From the NCBI RefSeq assembly GCF_001428335.1, contig NZ_LMSG01000017.1, forward strand, positions 189,350 to 253,349: a stretch of 64,000 nucleotides of DNA, given 5' to 3'. This DNA comes from Arthrobacter sp. Soil762 (GTDB lineage Bacteria > Actinomycetota > Actinomycetes > Actinomycetales > Micrococcaceae). Positions 46,223 to 54,320 of this stretch are shown one piece after another. Position 1 is the first letter of the stretch. The number at the start of each line of letters is the position of its first letter. The position numbers were made by a program, and so were the translations under genes. The notes under the pieces are model-generated. The model saw nothing but the letters and a program-made list of their open reading frames with translations. It was not told where the DNA came from and ran no database searches.

Positions 46223-47239
46223 CTATGCTTTGCTTTCCTGCCGCGCGCTGAAGGCAGCGTCGAATCCCGCTTCAGGTGAGTCGAAGGCAAGCTTGCGGAC
46301 ATAGTCGAGGGCTTCGGGAGCGCCGATCAACCTGTCCATGCCGGCGTCTTCCCATTCGATGGAGATTGGGCCCGAGTAGCCGATCTCGTTGAGCATTCTG
46401 AACGCGCTTTCCCATGGAACATCACCGTGGCCGGTCGAGACGAAATCCCATCCTCGGCGGGCTTGACCCCAGGCAAGGTGTGAGCCCAACCTACCGTTGC
46501 GCCCATTCGTCATGCGCTGCTTGGTGTCCTTGCAATCGACGTGGTAGATCCGATCCCGGAAGTCCCACAAGAAGCTCACGGGATCAATGTCCTGCCACAC
46601 CATGTGGCTGGGGTCCCAGTTCAGCCCAAAGGCTTCGCGGTGCCCGATTGCCTCCAGTGCCAGCGTCGTTGTCCAATAGTCGTAGGCGATTTCCGAGGGG
46701 TGGACTTCGTGGGCGAAGCGCACCCCGACCTCGTCAAAGACGTCAAGGATCGGATTCCAGCGACTGGCGAAGTCCTCGTACCCAGCGTCAATCGCGCTTT
46801 GGCTGGCAGGAGGGAACATCGCAATGTACTTCCAAATGGACGACCCAGTGAAGCCGACCACAGTCTTCACGCCAAGCTTTGCGGCGAGCCGTCCCGTGTT
46901 CTTCATCTCTTCCGCGGCACGCTGGCGCACGCCTTCAGGCTCACCATCGCCCCAGACGCGGTCAGAGAGAATATCTCGGTGTCGCTGGTCAATGGGATCG
47001 TCGCAGACGGCTTGGCCCTTGAGGTGGTTTGAGATGGCCCAGACCTTGAGACCATAGCGATCCAAGATCTCCAGCCGGCCCTCTGCGTAGCCTGGTTCAT
47101 CCCAGCGCCACGGGTCGAGGTGATCCCCCCAGCATGCCAGCTCTAGTCCGTCGTAGCCCCAGGACGACGCCAGCCGGGCGACCTCCTCGAGCGGTAGATC
47201 CGCCCATTGGCCGGTGAAGAGCGTAATCGGTCGAGTCAT
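46223..47239 (-). CDS. Sugar phosphate isomerase/epimerase (AP-endonuclease-2 fold)
   Basis: A 338-residue TIM-barrel protein of the xylose-isomerase-like/IolE superfamily. Metal and substrate residues are seen in LELACWGDHLDPWRW, GFTGSSIW, RFAHEVHPSEIAYDYW, FGLNWDPSHMVW, YHVDCKDTKQR and SIEWEDAGMDR. These enzymes epimerise, dehydrate or, with an oxidoreductase, act on 3-keto sugars. Here it is the last gene of the operon and overlaps the Gfo/Idh/MocA gene by four bases, the pairing seen in oxidative sugar routes. The specific substrate is unknown. Confidence 0.88.
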   Translation of the reverse strand: MTRPITLFTGQWADLPLEEVARLASSWGYDGLELACWGDHLDPWRWDEPGYAEGRLEILDRYGLKVWAISNHLKGQAVCDDPIDQRHRDILSDRVWGDGEPEGVRQRAAEEMKNTGRLAAKLGVKTVVGFTGSSIWKYIAMFPPASQSAIDAGYEDFASRWNPILDVFDEVGVRFAHEVHPSEIAYDYWTTTLALEAIGHREAFGLNWDPSHMVWQDIDPVSFLWDFRDRIYHVDCKDTKQRMTNGRNGRLGSHLAWGQARRGWDFVSTGHGDVPWESAFRMLNEIGYSGPISIEWEDAGMDRLIGAPEALDYVRKLAFDSPEAGFDAAFSARQESKA

Positions 47240-48447
47240 TGGTGATCTTCTCCTTCCTTGGAGTGGCCATCACGATCGTTTGCCGGCGTCCAGACGCTCT
47301 GGTGATCCGCGCTGGTCTCCACTGCTGACAAAACCCGTTGAACCGCCAAGCCTTCGTCAAATGATGGCGACGGCTGGACCTCATTGACGATTGCTTCGAC
47401 AAAGTCGCGTGCTTGATGTGCGAAACCGTGCTCGTACCCGAGCATGTGGCCCGCCGGCCACCATGCTGATATGTACGGGTGCCCGGGTTCCGTCACCAGG
47501 ATGCGGCTGAAGCCTTGTTCAGTTGTCGGCAGGGTCGAGTCGTAGAAGTGAAGTGCGTTGAGATCTTCGAGATCGAATGCAAGAGCACCGCTACTTCCGG
47601 AAATCTCAACTCGCAAGGCGTTCTTCCGTCCCGTGGCAAAGCGGCTTGCTTCGAACGTGGCAAGGATGCCGTCATTAAACCGGGCCGTGAAGATCGCGAC
47701 GTCGTCCACAGAGACATCACCCATCTCAGCGCCTCCCATGCCTCCCAGACCCATGGGCTGCTCCAACAGGGGGCGGCGTTTCACGATTGTCTGGGTGGTA
47801 CCGGACACTGCCGCGATTCGCGCGCCAACGAGATATTGAACGAGATCGATCGCATGCGCACCAATGTCGCCAAGCGCGCCCGAGCCCGCCCGGTTCTTCT
47901 GGAGACGCCAGGCGAGGGGAACCTGCGGATCGGCGAGCCAGTCCTGGAGGTAGCTGGCCCGCACCTGGTAGATGCTGCCCAACCGGCCTGTAGCGATCAG
48001 TTCGCGAGCATAAGCGATTGCGGGTACGCGGCGGTATGTGAATCCGACCATGGACCGCACTCCCGACAAGGCGGCTGCCCTCGCAGATTCAGCCATGGCC
48101 TCCGCCTCTTCCAGCGAGTTCGCCAAGGGCTTTTCGCAGAGCACGTGCTTTCCGGCTTCAAGTGCTGCCGTCGCGATCTCCGCGTGCATATCCCCTGGTG
48201 TCACGATATCGATCACGTCGATGTCTTCGCGCGCAATTGCCTCTTGCCAACTGTCACCAGCTTCATGCCAACCCCATTTGTCAGCAGCTCCCTGAGCCGC
48301 TTCTGTCGAGCGACCGACAATGAGCTGAGGGACCGGAAACGCCGGTAGATTGAAGAACCTCGGAGCCACACGCCAGCCCTGGGCGTGCGCGGCTCCCATG
48401 AATCCGTGACCGATCATCGCAACACGGAGTTGACGAGTCGGTGTCAT
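47236..48447 (-). CDS. Gfo/Idh/MocA-family oxidoreductase
   Basis: A 403-residue NAD(P)-dependent dehydrogenase. The Rossmann start is VAMIGHGFMGAAHAQGWRV; the signature EKPLANSLEEAEAM contains the catalytic Lys, and GDIGAHAIDLVQYLVG carries the conserved Asp and His. Family members oxidise hydroxyls of sugars, inositols or glycosides. Position between a nucleoside phosphorylase and a sugar isomerase/epimerase, with overlapping ends on both sides, suggests oxidation of a sugar moiety from a nucleoside. No signal peptide, so it acts in the cytoplasm. Confidence 0.9.
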   Translation of the reverse strand: MTPTRQLRVAMIGHGFMGAAHAQGWRVAPRFFNLPAFPVPQLIVGRSTEAAQGAADKWGWHEAGDSWQEAIAREDIDVIDIVTPGDMHAEIATAALEAGKHVLCEKPLANSLEEAEAMAESARAAALSGVRSMVGFTYRRVPAIAYARELIATGRLGSIYQVRASYLQDWLADPQVPLAWRLQKNRAGSGALGDIGAHAIDLVQYLVGARIAAVSGTTQTIVKRRPLLEQPMGLGGMGGAEMGDVSVDDVAIFTARFNDGILATFEASRFATGRKNALRVEISGSSGALAFDLEDLNALHFYDSTLPTTEQGFSRILVTEPGHPYISAWWPAGHMLGYEHGFAHQARDFVEAIVNEVQPSPSFDEGLAVQRVLSAVETSADHQSVWTPANDRDGHSKEGEDHQ

Positions 48448-49403
48448 GATTCGACGGAGTCCCCACGTTGGGACGCGCGTGCGGACTCAGATGCGAGCGA
48501 TGGCAGCCAGATCGGAAGACCTGCTTCATCGCGCTGGCGGTCCATCTTGTGAAGGATTGCCATGGCTTCGAGCGCCGTGGTGATGGCCTTATTGTGGCCC
48601 GCACCCGAGACGAAAGGCTCACCCGTCATTAGGTTGTCAGCGACTGAGCAAATGGCGCCTCCCCGCTTGTCAAACAAACGGGCCAGTGTCACGACCGCTG
48701 CCGACTCACGATCACCACACAACACTCCGGCCCGTGACCATGACTCAGCCAACTCCAAATGCCACGGCTGGAAGTACCCCCGGACAGACGGCCGGCCGCC
48801 GCCCACGTAATCCGAGTCTGCCGAACGGATCGTGCCGACGTGCGAGGCGAACCCATTCTCGTGGGCAGCCTGGGCCAAGGCGAACACAACCTCCGGCGCC
48901 GCAGCAGCGGGATAGGAAGCAGGGACGTAGCCGGCAGTCATCCCCTCGTCGCGAACAACTCCGCTCGCGATCACCAGGTCGCCCGGGCGGACACGCTCGT
49001 TCATCCCCCCGGAACCTCCAACGCGGATGAAAGTAGAGGCGTTGGAGTATTCGAGCAGATCAACCATGGCGAGTTCTGCTTCCGGAGATCCAGATCCGCC
49101 GCTGATGACCGAGATGCGCGCGCCCTTGTAGGTCCCTGTGTAAGTGGTGAACATGCCAGTCTGACCTGCAAGTACTCGGTCATCGAACGACTCGGAGATC
49201 TGCGCGGCCGGATCCCTTTCGTAAGAGCACAGGGGGTCGCGGACAACGACCAGCACGTACTCGCCGATGAGCTCCGGGTCGATTCCCGTCAGGGCGGGCT
49301 TCCCCTCGGTCAGGAATCCTCGAAGAGGGATGTTGTCCACCAGCTGGAAGCGGTCAAGGATTCGACGGTTGATCGGTGGTACGGAGGGGTGAAACCTACT
49401 CAT
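48444..49403 (-). CDS. Nucleoside phosphorylase (PNP/UDP family)
   Basis: A 319-residue phosphorylase. Phosphate and ribose motifs are TYTGTYKGARISVISGGSGS, TFIRVGGSGGMNERVRPGDL and VIASGVVRDEGMT, with the base-side loop GVLCGDRESAAVVTLARLFD. The family releases a base and ribose 1-phosphate from a nucleoside. It is longer than uridine phosphorylase (~250) by a 60-residue N-terminal part and a C-terminal tail. ATG 49403 overlaps the stop of the upstream PfkB gene (ATGA). Base specificity cannot be told by eye. Confidence 0.88.
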   Translation of the reverse strand: MSRFHPSVPPINRRILDRFQLVDNIPLRGFLTEGKPALTGIDPELIGEYVLVVVRDPLCSYERDPAAQISESFDDRVLAGQTGMFTTYTGTYKGARISVISGGSGSPEAELAMVDLLEYSNASTFIRVGGSGGMNERVRPGDLVIASGVVRDEGMTAGYVPASYPAAAAPEVVFALAQAAHENGFASHVGTIRSADSDYVGGGRPSVRGYFQPWHLELAESWSRAGVLCGDRESAAVVTLARLFDKRGGAICSVADNLMTGEPFVSGAGHNKAITTALEAMAILHKMDRQRDEAGLPIWLPSLASESARASQRGDSVES

Positions 49404-50353
49404 TTGATGCTCTTCTCCAAGAAATGAACGGCTTCCTGCACCTGATTTGTCAGGCGATTGAACCGATTTCGGTGGACATGGCTCACGGCGGGTGGCCCGT
49501 ATTGCCTGATCGTGACGGCGGAGCCAGCCATCGCTGCGGCGAGTGCCTCGCTGGACTTGTGATCTGTGTCGACCCATCGCGCCAGGTAGGCCCCACCGAA
49601 TGCGTTGCCCGCACCGGTGGGGTCGACCAGTTCACCTGGGGGTGGAGCCGCGGCAAATGCCCCGCCTCTGCCGAAGACGGTTGCTCCTCCTGCGCCTCGG
49701 CGGAGAAGGACTTCTTCGACACCGGCGGCGCGCAGCTCATCGACTTGTTGAACGCGGGTGAGGTCAGGCTGGTCGGCGTACAGCAGGTCCAGCTCGCTTT
49801 GATTGATCGACAACAAGTCGACGTCGGCGAGTTGTTTCAGAACGTGTGGACGCTTCTCTGGATTGCACGCTGCAACATCGATCTCCCACAGGACTGCACA
49901 ATTGGTACGCGCGCGATACGCGCGAAGGTCGGTCCAGAATCCGGTGTCGATAGCCTTGAAAACGTACAGGCCTTTGGCGTTCTGGTAGTTCTCGGGGACC
50001 ATCGCCATTTCGGGCTCCGAGAGAGTGAAGTGGTCCAAACCAAAGCGGGGTGACTCCGTACGTTCACCGTCGTCGTGGTATCGAATCACGGTCCGTGGTG
50101 TGTGCGCGTCCACTGCGGGCATGCCCGCAGTGGCGATGCCACTGTCGATCAGCCAACCCTTGGCCTCCACCGGCAGATCCGTTCCCACGCCGCTGATGAT
50201 TGCGCAACGATTCGGCCCCGCCGCCAAGGCTGCGCCTGCCGCGGCATACGCCCCGGCGCCTCCCAGATAGGGGTCCTGAACCATCCCATTGGCAAGCTCG
50301 ATCTCATCGATAACGACGTGCGAGAAGACTAGGAAATCGATTTGACTTAGCAA
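49400..50353 (-). CDS. PfkB-family protein, MAK32-like (catalytic Asp replaced)
   Basis: A 317-residue paralog of the protein at 29827-30765. Both have SHVVIDEI/SHVIIDDI, DPYLGGAGAYAAAGAAL-like sugar-site sequence and DPTGAGN or DPTGGGN instead of GAGD. LLWEIDVAACNPE is likewise matched by LLWEISAAACTPE in the paralog. I placed the start at TTG 50353, right after the upstream stop and aligned with the paralog; ATG 50383 would add ten residues overlapping that gene. The reaction is unknown; both copies sit in nucleoside operons. Confidence 0.8.
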   Translation of the reverse strand: MLSQIDFLVFSHVVIDEIELANGMVQDPYLGGAGAYAAAGAALAAGPNRCAIISGVGTDLPVEAKGWLIDSGIATAGMPAVDAHTPRTVIRYHDDGERTESPRFGLDHFTLSEPEMAMVPENYQNAKGLYVFKAIDTGFWTDLRAYRARTNCAVLWEIDVAACNPEKRPHVLKQLADVDLLSINQSELDLLYADQPDLTRVQQVDELRAAGVEEVLLRRGAGGATVFGRGGAFAAAPPPGELVDPTGAGNAFGGAYLARWVDTDHKSSEALAAAMAGSAVTIRQYGPPAVSHVHRNRFNRLTNQVQEAVHFLEKSIK

Positions 50354-50354
50354 T

Positions 50355-51317
50355 CTATTCCCACCAAGTGTTGAAGCCGTCATCCGCGGGGGAGACCCGC
50401 CGGATCAGTTCAAGGGCCTTTTCGATGCCGTCGGCCGCACCGATGAGAACGTCTTCGTGTTCCACGCTGAGTGTTCCGGTGTAGCCGACCTCCTTGAGGG
50501 TCGTCACGAACGCCCGCCAGAACGACTCGTCGTGTCCGTGCCCGAGTGTGCGGTAAAGCCACGCGCGGTCACGCCAAGCGCTGAACGGAGCAGTTTCGAG
50601 TACGCCGACCTGGTGCGTGTTGGCTCGGCGCACCTCGGAGTCCTTCATATGGACGTGGTAAATCGCGTCTCCAAGGAAGCGAATCGCTCCAACAACGTCG
50701 ATCTGTTGCCAGAAAAGGTGGCTTGGATCGAGGTTCGCGCCAACGGCCGGCCCAACCTCGTCCCGTAGCCGGAGAAGGTCTCGGGGGTTGTAGACCGCCA
50801 TGCCTGGGTGCATCTCGATCGCTACACGGATGCCTTCGCGTTCGAGGAAGCGAACCTTCTCATGCCAATACGGGAAGATCCGTTCGTTCCACTGCCACTG
50901 AAGGATTTTTGGGTAGTCGTCCGGCCAGGCGCACGTAACCCAGTTGGGGTAAATAGCGTCAGGGTTGTCACCGGGGCAGCCCGAGAAATCCACAACCGTG
51001 TCGACTTCAAGGGCGGCTGCAAGTCGGACAGTGTCGTCGAAGAGTGCGATCTGGGTCTCGGCGATTTCGATTTGAGGATGCAGCGCATTGCCGTGGCAGC
51101 TGAGCGAGCTGATTTGAAGCCCGTGATCGGCTACCCGTTGGACAAGTTCGGCCCGCAGAGCTGGCTTTTGGAGCAGGTCATCCAATTGGTAGTCCATTGC
51201 CACCGACCTGCCGAAGGTCCCCAGCTCCACCACTTCACCCCCGCTGTTCTTCAGATGGGCTAGTGCGTCATCCAGGGCCCACCCTTCGTAGCAGGCAAGG
51301 AACGTTCCGCGCTTCAA
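50355..51317 (-). CDS. Sugar phosphate isomerase/epimerase (AP-endonuclease-2 fold)
   Basis: A 320-residue TIM-barrel protein, the second of this superfamily in the operon. Active-site strands include VVELGTFGRSVAMDYQ, VDFSGCPGDNPDAIYPNWV, RVAIEMHPGMAVYNPR, VGANLDPSHLFWQ, YHVHMKDSEVRR and SVEHEDVLIG. It differs clearly from the protein at 46223-47239, so the two probably act at different steps. ATG 51317 overlaps the alcohol dehydrogenase stop by four bases. Confidence 0.88.
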   Translation of the reverse strand: MKRGTFLACYEGWALDDALAHLKNSGGEVVELGTFGRSVAMDYQLDDLLQKPALRAELVQRVADHGLQISSLSCHGNALHPQIEIAETQIALFDDTVRLAAALEVDTVVDFSGCPGDNPDAIYPNWVTCAWPDDYPKILQWQWNERIFPYWHEKVRFLEREGIRVAIEMHPGMAVYNPRDLLRLRDEVGPAVGANLDPSHLFWQQIDVVGAIRFLGDAIYHVHMKDSEVRRANTHQVGVLETAPFSAWRDRAWLYRTLGHGHDESFWRAFVTTLKEVGYTGTLSVEHEDVLIGAADGIEKALELIRRVSPADDGFNTWWE

Positions 51318-52330
51318 GAGTTCACCCCCGCGATGTCACCGAAGGTCACTGAGCCCTTAACGTAGCCGGGTTTGCCGGAGGCGTCGAAGACTTCTTGGGC
51401 CTGTGCGGCCGGCCGGGAGTGCGTAACGAGCCCTCCGAGCTTGATGCGGCCTGCGCTGACCATTGCCGCTGCGCGGTAAAACATCTGGTGGAAGTTCTCG
51501 GCGCTCATCGGGGATCCATTGACCACGTGAATACCCTTGAGGTGCCACTCCGTGCCATCAATCTCGATCAGGCCACGCTGATGCCCAAACATGATGACCA
51601 TGCCGCCCACCCTGACGAGACGTGAAGCGAGCCGCAGGCCTGCGGCAGACCCGGATGTCTCGAACACCACATCCAGCGGCCCGTTCTGCAGTCCAGGGAG
51701 GACGTAAGACTCCGGCATCGGACGACGGAAGATTTTGGCCTCCAACTCACGTTCGATTTCGTCGACGTCCTGGTCGGCGCGAATGGCGAAGTCGGCGCCG
51801 CTCTCGATCGCCCGCTCCAGCGCATCGGGCTGGATGTCGAATGCCGCGATCGACCGGACCGGGGTGACCGCCAATGTCCGCGTCACCAGCTGACCCATGT
51901 ATCCGAGACCAACGACCCCTACCGCATCATCGATGCGTATGTTGGCGACGTCGACGCCGTTCACGGCACAGGCGATAGGTTCGATCACCCATTCAGACCA
52001 GTCATCGATGACCGCAGGGAGCAGGGCCGCCTGAGCCTCCTTCACACGAGTCAGATCACGGAAGCGGCCATCGCCCAGCATGGCAACGTTGTCGCCGGCT
52101 TTGAAGCGCGTGACCTTTGCGCCCACGTCAAGGACGGTACCCGCCGATTCGTGCCCCCCGAGGTACGGCGTAGGAACACTTTCATCGCCTTTGAACACCT
52201 CAACGTCGCCGCGGCAGACTCCTCCTACCTGGACGGCGACAAGCAGTTCATCGTCGTTCAGTTGGCCGATTTCGACCTCCTCAAGTCCGGTGAGACCTGG
52301 CTCTTTGATGGCTAGCGCTTGCGTAATCAC
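51314..52330 (-). CDS. Zinc-dependent alcohol dehydrogenase (MDR family)
   Basis: A 338-residue medium-chain dehydrogenase. Catalytic zinc ligands are Cys in GGVCRGDVEVF, His-Glu in LGGHESAGTV and a distal Glu in VIEPIACAVNG. The NAD site is VGVVGLGYMGQLVTRTL. The four-Cys structural zinc loop is absent, as in sorbitol-dehydrogenase-like members. I chose GTG 52330, eight bases after AAAGGGA, over ATG 52372. It is the first gene of the six-gene operon and divergent from a PfkB-ADP-ribosylglycohydrolase operon. Oxidation of a sugar hydroxyl is likely. Confidence 0.9.
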   Translation of the reverse strand: MITQALAIKEPGLTGLEEVEIGQLNDDELLVAVQVGGVCRGDVEVFKGDESVPTPYLGGHESAGTVLDVGAKVTRFKAGDNVAMLGDGRFRDLTRVKEAQAALLPAVIDDWSEWVIEPIACAVNGVDVANIRIDDAVGVVGLGYMGQLVTRTLAVTPVRSIAAFDIQPDALERAIESGADFAIRADQDVDEIERELEAKIFRRPMPESYVLPGLQNGPLDVVFETSGSAAGLRLASRLVRVGGMVIMFGHQRGLIEIDGTEWHLKGIHVVNGSPMSAENFHQMFYRAAAMVSAGRIKLGGLVTHSRPAAQAQEVFDASGKPGYVKGSVTFGDIAGVNS

Positions 52331-52421
52331 AAGTGGTTCCCTTTCGATAGGTATTGATGTACGGTAGACCAAACCTATTCGGATTCACATTGTGTGTCAA
52401 CGAAAAAAGGAAGGCAGGATA
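52331..52421. promoter_or_regulatory. Divergent promoter of the two operons
   Basis: This gap of about 90 bases separates the dehydrogenase start from the PfkB start. It contains GTATTGAT (52351-52358), the half-site of the palindrome at 39545-39560, and an AT-rich stretch. Ribosome sites for both genes occupy the ends. No full palindrome is visible. Confidence 0.4.
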
Positions 52422-53249
52422 ATGCTGCTCGTAGTCGGAAACGCGGCCACTGCGGATGGTCTCGTACGCGTGAACGAAACACCGGCGAGTCACGACGTCG
52501 GTCATATTGTGGCGCTGGCGAATCGACGTGAATTCTGGATGCCTGGCGGGTCCGCCCCGGCGATCGCGCTTGCCGCCTCTGCCCACGCACCCGTCCGACT
52601 GTGGCATCCGCTGCCGGTCGCGGAGGCCACCCCGAGCGCCCGGGAACTGCATGCCTCTTTCGAGAAGTCAGGCGTTGATGTTTCGTATTGTCCGGCCATC
52701 CAAGATGACATTCGCGCATTGCTCATCGAGGCCCCGGGTGCACGATTCGCGTGGAGCGAAGAAGGGACGGGACTAGTCCCCGACAACGTCGCGCAGCTCC
52801 TTGATGGCGTGACTCACGTAATCTTCGCGCCGCGGTGGGGGATCTGGAGTGACCTGGTCCTGGCGGAGGCCTCGGGGCGAGGCCTTGGTTGCAGCATCGT
52901 CGGAGAGATCCCGGATCTGGATACGCGATGGGACTACGTGATCGCTGACCAGCGGCAAGTGGCTTCGGCACGCGATTTGTCGGTGTCCGTGGTCGTTCAA
53001 ACCCTCGGCGCCGAGGGGGCGCGCATCGCCCCTGAAGGGGCCGAAAGCATCCGTATCGACGCTGTTCCCGCGAGCGTTGTGGACACGACCGGTGCCGGTG
53101 ATGTCTTCGGCGGGACGTTCATCGCGGCCGCCGTCACAGGCTATGCACTTGACCGAGCAGGGGCGCTTGCAGCGCAAGCCGCCTCGAGGCAGTGCGAAAA
53201 GTGGGGAGCACTTCCTCACTCAATTCAAGAGAAGAAGGATGAAAAATGA
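52422..53249 (+). CDS. PfkB-family carbohydrate kinase
   Basis: A 275-residue kinase, shorter than most ribokinases. The C-terminal signature VVDTTGAGDVFGGTFIAAAV is canonical with the catalytic Asp; the N-terminal one is FWMPGGSAPAIALAASA. AGGCAGGA precedes ATG 52422. Its stop overlaps the ADP-ribosylglycohydrolase start (ATGA), so kinase and glycohydrolase are made together. The substrate is unknown, probably the sugar released or imported by this operon. Confidence 0.85.
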   Translation: MLLVVGNAATADGLVRVNETPASHDVGHIVALANRREFWMPGGSAPAIALAASAHAPVRLWHPLPVAEATPSARELHASFEKSGVDVSYCPAIQDDIRALLIEAPGARFAWSEEGTGLVPDNVAQLLDGVTHVIFAPRWGIWSDLVLAEASGRGLGCSIVGEIPDLDTRWDYVIADQRQVASARDLSVSVVVQTLGAEGARIAPEGAESIRIDAVPASVVDTTGAGDVFGGTFIAAAVTGYALDRAGALAAQAASRQCEKWGALPHSIQEKKDEK

Positions 53250-54241
53250 GTAACGTTCTTACCCCCGAATTGCGTACACGAGTCGAAGGCGCTTTGTGGG
53301 GACAGGCTTGCGGCGACGCATTCGGCATGCCGAACTCCTTCCTCAAGGACCCGTTGTGGCGGGTCAAGATGGAGGGTGGCCCGGCCAATTCGCCGTACCA
53401 CGCCGGCTACGATGCTGGACGAATCACGGACGACACGGAGCAGGCACAGTCGCTCTCCGACGCCTTTGCCCGCTCCTCCAACACCCTGGACTACAAGTTC
53501 GCTGCCGAGGAGTTGGAGGCCTGGCTCGATCGTGTCGGCGGCGCGGAAAGCCTCGCGGTGGGACCCAGCACCAAGCGGGCAATGGCCCGAATCAAGGCAG
53601 GCGTGCCCATCGAGGAAGCCGGAAACTCCGGTACCACCAACGGCGCCCCGATGCGCGTTGCGGCAGTCGGCGTCTGGGCCGCAATTCACAGCTACTCCTT
53701 CGAGCAGCTCATGATCGACGTGCACTCATCATGCCTTCCGACGCACAACACGTCCGTGGCCATCTCCGGAGCCGCTGCGGTTGCCGCGGCCGTCTGGGCC
53801 GGAATCAATGGGGCGACCTGGGAAGAAACGCTCGAGTGGGCATGCAAGGCCGCAGACGCCGGCGAGGAGCTCGGAACGTGGATTTATGCTCCGTCCATTT
53901 CGGCGCGGATCCGTGAGGGTATCCGCCTGGTTTCCACCGTCACCTCCGAGCGGCAGGCTGCCGTCATCCTGAGCGAGGTAGTGGGCATGGGAGAAGCCAC
54001 GGCCGAGTCTGTTCCTGCGGCGTTCGCAGCCGCCGCCTTCGCCAACCGGGATGCCGGTGTGGCTATTCGCATCGCCGGCAACTCCCGCGGTGACACAGAC
54101 ACGGTGGCCGCCATGGCGGGCGCCATCTCCGGAGCTTCCCGGGGCGCCGGTGACATTCCGGCCGAATGGCGGGATCTCGTCGCCAAAGTCAACAACCTGA
54201 ACGTTTCCGCATGGGCCGACCAGCTGGCGAACGCGCGCTAG
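53246..54241 (+). CDS. ADP-ribosylglycohydrolase (DraG) family protein
   Basis: A 331-residue binuclear-metal hydrolase. Metal motifs are GDAFGMP, GRITDDTEQAQS, SCLPTHNTSVA and GNSRGDTDTVAAMAGAISGA. It is related to the copy at 437-1501: the segment VGPSTKRAMARIKAGVP then GTTNGAPMRVAAVGV has a close counterpart there. Its neighbours are a PfkB kinase upstream and an ABC importer downstream. That is not a setting for protein de-ADP-ribosylation; a small-molecule riboside is a more likely substrate. This is inference from context. Confidence 0.88.
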   Translation: MSNVLTPELRTRVEGALWGQACGDAFGMPNSFLKDPLWRVKMEGGPANSPYHAGYDAGRITDDTEQAQSLSDAFARSSNTLDYKFAAEELEAWLDRVGGAESLAVGPSTKRAMARIKAGVPIEEAGNSGTTNGAPMRVAAVGVWAAIHSYSFEQLMIDVHSSCLPTHNTSVAISGAAAVAAAVWAGINGATWEETLEWACKAADAGEELGTWIYAPSISARIREGIRLVSTVTSERQAAVILSEVVGMGEATAESVPAAFAAAAFANRDAGVAIRIAGNSRGDTDTVAAMAGAISGASRGAGDIPAEWRDLVAKVNNLNVSAWADQLANAR

Positions 54242-54320
54242 CGACCCGCCCCTTTCCTGCCGTATTACCAGTCATTTCCTGATGTACCACCCGAATCAAC
54301 CCCAACATTTAGGAGAAAAG

